The position numbers were made by a program, and so were the translations under genes. Source: Stromatinia cepivora (taxonomy: Eukaryota; Ascomycota; Leotiomycetes; Helotiales; Sclerotiniaceae). Taken from it: DNA of 64,000 bases. The notes under the pieces are model-generated. The model had not been told where the DNA came from. It saw nothing but the letters and a program-made list of their open reading frames with translations, and did not search any database. Of the stretch, positions 60,816 to 64,000 are shown piece by piece; position 1 is the first letter of the stretch, and each line of letters begins with the position of its first letter. The stretch spans positions 868,001 to 932,000 of the forward strand of contig RCTD01000011.1 of NCBI GenBank assembly GCA_014898415.1, in the 5' to 3' direction.

Positions 60816-62030
60816 GATATAATAGAATCTAATAGATTAATTTTGATATTATTAACATCTGGAATTTATTCTCGAATAATTGAAATGGATCCATCAATAA
60901 TTATAATTATATAACGAGTATAAATGATTCAAAAAACAATAAAAGGAATTTATTGATTTTATATATTTATTATTTATATAATAGTAAATTTTTAAAATTT
61001 TAAATTTTTCGAGATTTTTTTAATCGAGATATTTAAAATGAAATCTTCGAATTTTGAATTTTGAATTTATATATATTTTATTTATAAATCTATAATACAA
61101 AGAGTATAAAGAGTTAATAGATTAAAGTTTAATTGTTTTTTAAAATTAATAATTAATGATTGAAAAATCAATAATCTCGAGTATTAGTCGCTCGTAATCC
61201 GAATTCTATAAATCGTAACAAAATTCCCAAAAAAAATAAAAAATTTCGAATAATCTTTTAATGAAAATTATTTAAAATAGATTATTAAAATTTAAAATAT
61301 ATTTAAAGATCTTATATTTTAAAAAATTTATTTATTTAAATTTATAATTTATAAGAAAAATCTTTTATTTAAAATCTTTAATTTTTAATCTCTTCGAAAT
61401 TGAAAATATAATATCTTTGATTTATTATTTTTTAAAAATCGAAAATTGAATATATATTTATCATAAATAGAAAAAGAATTTATATTTAAGAAATTCAAAA
61501 TATAATCAATATTTTTATATATTAAAAATTTTATTTAATGGATTTATTTATGAAATCGTAGTTATAACATTTCGTATAATAGTAATAGTAAATTTATAAT
61601 CGATTTGATTCAATTATAACTAAGACTGTACAAATCATACAATATACTCTATAAATGAATCTAGAATAAAAAATAAAATAAAAAATCTTTATTAATTAAC
61701 AAAAACTAAAACTCTTTTTTATTATACTTTTTGATTATATTATCATCTTCTTTTATAAAGAGTTTATATTCTAAAAGATTTCTTTTATAAAAACTAATAA
61801 TATTAAATACCATTATATATATTCATTCTAACTTTACAGAATCTCTCTGAATACTTTATATTTGTTATTTTAAGTTTTTTCATTATTGTTCTTTTTTATT
61901 CATTAATTTATCGATATATCTTTTTATTCTTATATATTCATCTATATTATACTCTTCTTCCTCTGGTTCTTCAGATCAATACCAATGTCCTCCTTCAATA
62001 ATCTATCCTTCCCAAACACTTCGTATATCA
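60816..62030. other. AT-rich DNA, no gene seen
   Basis: No open frame of interest and no repeat linked to other parts. Composition turns normal near 62030. Confidence 0.65.
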
Positions 62031-62166
62031 GCTTTATTTTACCCTGCAATTAAGTCATAATTGCCTGAGATTAGTGAGGGTGGTTACACTTACTAGGCTC
62101 TGATGGAGATGCAGACCTCGCATCGCCGCCACCAATATTACCCCGCAACGACCTCCACCAATCTCG

Positions 62167-62352
62167 ATGATAGCTATCGCTACTTACTTCACCACCAACT
62201 TACCTGTTAGACGCCTTGCTGCGATTGAAGTGGTAGACAGCAAGGTTGTGGGTTTTTCTATTCTGCTATTTGCCAATCAGTATTCAGTAATAATCCGTTT
62301 AAAAGAATGCTTAAATATAGTTATAAAGAGCTCGATTCTCCTTCAAAAGTAA
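62167..62352 (+). CDS. Small hypothetical ORF, doubtful
   Basis: 61 codons from ATG at the start of the normal-composition segment. The N-terminal MIAIATYFTTNLPVRRL is followed by a hydrophobic stretch V-V-G-F-S-I-L-L-F-A at residues 27-36. No family recognised, no homologous copy in the window. It overlaps a frame starting at 62307. It may be part of a broken or intron-containing gene or a chance frame. Confidence 0.2.
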   Translation: MIAIATYFTTNLPVRRLAAIEVVDSKVVGFSILLFANQYSVIIRLKECLNIVIKSSILLQK

Positions 62353-62495
62353 GGACTTTCAAACACAAAGATAACAATCCATTAGTTTTCAAACCCACAC
62401 ATAACTACTACGTCAAAACAAGAAAAGCGCAGTGTCCTATGTTATCCTCAGGTAATTATTACAAGTATCGTCGATCGCTTCTCACTTGTATATAG
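62307..62495 (+). CDS. Small basic hypothetical ORF, doubtful
   Basis: 62 codons from ATG, Lys, Tyr and Ser-rich (S-P-S-K-V-R-T-F-K-H-K). It overlaps the end of the ORF at 62167 in another frame and ends just before the ORF at 62497. A GT...TATATAG stretch at 62450-62495 could be a 46-bp fungal intron, but joining at these sites does not give a longer open frame. No family known. Confidence 0.2.
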   Translation: MLKYSYKELDSPSKVRTFKHKDNNPLVFKPTHNYYVKTRKAQCPMLSSGNYYKYRRSLLTCI

Positions 62496-62496
62496 G

Positions 62497-62673
62497 ATGG
62501 TGGCCCTTGATTTCATGAACGGCACTACCACCGGGCTAGTTAACGCTTGTCTCTTTAAGATGGACAAAGGCTCAGGGCGTCGAGCGAAACAAAGCGATTG
62601 CGGCAGCAAACATTGCATCAACTCTGGCTCCTATGTCAAGCCTCAGCCTAAGCCTAAGCCTAAACCAATGTAG
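62497..62673 (+). CDS. Small Cys-containing hypothetical ORF with Lys-Pro tail
   Basis: 58 codons from ATG at 62497 (a second ATG at 62515). The product has three Cys (residues 18, 35, 40), a basic middle (G-S-G-R-R-A-K) and a C-terminal tail of alternating Lys and Pro (residues 47-57), encoded by a CCTAAG-type hexamer repeat. Composition is normal, unlike the transposon frames. No clear signal peptide. It could be the last exon of a small-protein gene whose 5' part is not evident, or chance. Confidence 0.28.
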   Translation: MVALDFMNGTTTGLVNACLFKMDKGSGRRAKQSDCGSKHCINSGSYVKPQPKPKPKPM

Positions 62674-62811
62674 TAATGAAATGGTATGCGCTTCTATATT
62701 AAACAAAAGGGATACTTGTACTAAATGGTAAATCAGGTTCCAGTAGTTCTATGTGGGTGATAGTGGGCTTGTTACAGAGTGTTCTCTTCAGGCATATCGA
62801 AGGGCCGTAGA

Positions 62812-62931
62812 AATCTGGGGTTCTGTGACAGTAATTTTATCAAACACACATTGGCAGGCATGAGTTGATGGAATCTGAGGTTCTGTGACAGAGATCTTAT
62901 ATTAGCACGCATGATATTGAAGGAATCCCAA
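62812..62931. repeat. 60-bp imperfect tandem duplication
   Basis: Two adjacent units beginning AATCTGGGGTTCTGTGACAG (62812) and AATCTGAGGTTCTGTGACAG (62872), with a partial third start at about 62923. It lies just past the kinase stop codon, probably in its 3' untranslated region. Confidence 0.8.
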
Positions 62932-62965
62932 TAAAACCAGGTGTCCCATCCTTAACACTCTTTCA

Positions 62966-63790
62966 TCATTCCCCGAACTTGAAGTTTTTTGTGAGAGCTC
63001 CGCTTAGCCATACTCGCATTTCGTCCAAAGCGTCTAGATCATTACTTGGTAAACTGTCCTGAACACTCTCATCATACCACTCGTATGTCCGCCCGACTCC
63101 TTCCAAATTCTGCCCTATTGATTTGCAGGAATCATAGTCGATGATAATCGAAGTGCCGGTATCATCGAGCATAATATTTGCAGGATTAATATCGTTATGG
63201 ACGAGACCTAGAGAATGCAGATGTCGAATACCCTTCTCAATGCCATTCAACCACGCGTCCCGGTCCTTCAATAGGTGATCATTGTAGATAACATGGCGTT
63301 TCATGTGGTGCCCTGGATTCACAATATCCATGAGACTGTTATGATATTTGGTCCAGCAGGTCCCAATGATCCGTCCTTCATGAACAAGACACCCGAGGTA
63401 TTTGGCGATATTTGGATGCGGGTTCAGTCGGAGGATTTCACCCACTTTAACCTCTTCAAGAACCCGCTCGCTGATTTTTGCAGGATTGCCGTTAAGGTGA
63501 AGGTAACGATAGGATAGCAGACTTGGACGCTTAACGTAGAAGGTAGCAGACGGTGAAGCGGGAGCTTGCGTGAAATGTGGTGAACAGATAGGGCAATAGA
63601 TTTCTCTGGGTATTAGTACCGAGCTGGCAAGCTCTTCGAGTTTGATAGATTGTGGCTCGTGAAAATGCTGTCGATTGTTCGAGATCCCATGATAAATATC
63701 ATTCTCAATACGATAGACAATGGTAACGTAGGCATACTGCCAGACTCCTTCAACCTCTTCAAAGGTCTCTGACTTTTCAAGGACCTCCAT
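62966..63790 (-). CDS. Atypical protein kinase-like protein
   Basis: 274 codons, ATG at 63788-63790, TGA stop, no intron and no RIP-type stop. It has a protein kinase fold pattern. F-Y-V-K at residues 84-87 gives the ATP-binding Lys (K87). E112 or E113 fits the alpha-C Glu; H-P-N-I-A-K-Y-L-G at 125-133 starts the hinge lobe. The catalytic loop is H-N-D-I-N-P-A-N (198-205), with D200 and N205 kept but Lys of the canonical D-L-K-P replaced by Asn. The metal motif is D-Y-D (218-220) in place of D-F-G. A conserved G-V-G-R-T-Y-E-W-Y-D block follows at 231-240. An 80-residue N-terminal extension holds C-P-I-C (66-69). Similar kinase-like proteins of unknown role are common in ascomycetes. Activity is uncertain. 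Base composition is normal, at the edge of the AT-rich block. Confidence 0.9.
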   Translation of the reverse strand: MEVLEKSETFEEVEGVWQYAYVTIVYRIENDIYHGISNNRQHFHEPQSIKLEELASSVLIPREIYCPICSPHFTQAPASPSATFYVKRPSLLSYRYLHLNGNPAKISERVLEEVKVGEILRLNPHPNIAKYLGCLVHEGRIIGTCWTKYHNSLMDIVNPGHHMKRHVIYNDHLLKDRDAWLNGIEKGIRHLHSLGLVHNDINPANIMLDDTGTSIIIDYDSCKSIGQNLEGVGRTYEWYDESVQDSLPSNDLDALDEMRVWLSGALTKNFKFGE

Positions 63791-64000
63791 TGATTGCGAC
63801 CGATTAAAATGGAAAGAGTTCTAACTATCGTGGGGATCGATTAAATTACTCATACGAAGTGTTTCACAGAGGATGTAAGATTCACGTGCATGCTCCATTA
63901 AGTCTAATACCCTTCTTTCGGGTCACGTTTCACACCAAAATCGGTTATTTTAACCTATCAATAACTCTATCCATATTCAATATTATTTTATAAAATTTGA
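63791..64000 (-). promoter_or_regulatory. Upstream region of the kinase gene
   Basis: Normal-composition DNA for about 150 bp upstream of the kinase ATG, then AT-rich again from 63945. It contains a CACGTG palindrome at 63883-63888. No TATA box can be assigned with confidence. It is presumed to hold the promoter by position only. Confidence 0.35.

Noticed and set aside
62450..62495. Possible 46-bp intron joining the small ORFs at 62307 and 62497
   Set aside because: It has GT and AG ends and a plausible branch site, but the spliced frame from the 62307 ORF meets a stop within a few codons and the other frame has no upstream start.
63275..63517. 80-codon plus-strand frame
   Set aside because: It lies entirely antisense within the well-supported kinase gene.
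63880..63895. CACGTG with neighbouring bases shared between the kinase upstream region and the F LTR (14970-14981)
   Set aside because: The shared stretch is about 11 bp with no further similarity; probably chance.

Overview
The window looks like nuclear DNA of a filamentous ascomycete fungus with repeat-induced point mutation (RIP). Almost all of it is extremely AT-rich. Copies of the same repeat differ nearly only by C/T and G/A changes, the retrotransposon frames are full of stops, and normal base composition is confined to the last 2 kb, one short island near 14.2-14.9 kb and one young solo LTR. No bacterial or organellar gene set is present. I cannot name the species.

Layout. 1-1831: 5' end (minus strand) of a Ty3/gypsy element, cut by the window edge. 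2140-7623 (+) and 8065-13547 (-): two full-length 5.5-kb Ty1/copia elements of one family, tail to tail. 13548-14955: AT-rich spacer holding an island of normal composition. 14956-57550: a nested tower. The outer element F is copia-type, plus strand, with 5-bp target duplication TATAG 42.6 kb apart. Gypsy element I (18191-25215) sits in the F protease, short chimeric element D (25755-28062) in the F integrase, and copia-type element H (30171-56615, minus) in the F RNase H. H in turn carries element E (34193-36351), copia copy C (36733-42219) and gypsy element G (44801-55305). Removing the insertions and one copy of each target duplication leaves F at about 6.8 kb and H at about 8.3 kb. The order of events can be read: F first, then H, I and D, then E, C and G inside H.

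57551-62030: AT-rich DNA with a deleted copia remnant L, an unmutated solo LTR K inserted in it, a TTA microsatellite of about 97 units, and an inverted LTR-like end. 62030-63960: normal-composition DNA with one convincing intact gene, an atypical protein kinase-like protein on the minus strand (62966-63790), two or three doubtful small ORFs and a 60-bp tandem duplication. The kinase is the only gene likely to make a functional protein. Every transposon gene seen is broken, and in both gypsy elements the reverse transcriptase active-site aspartates have become asparagines.
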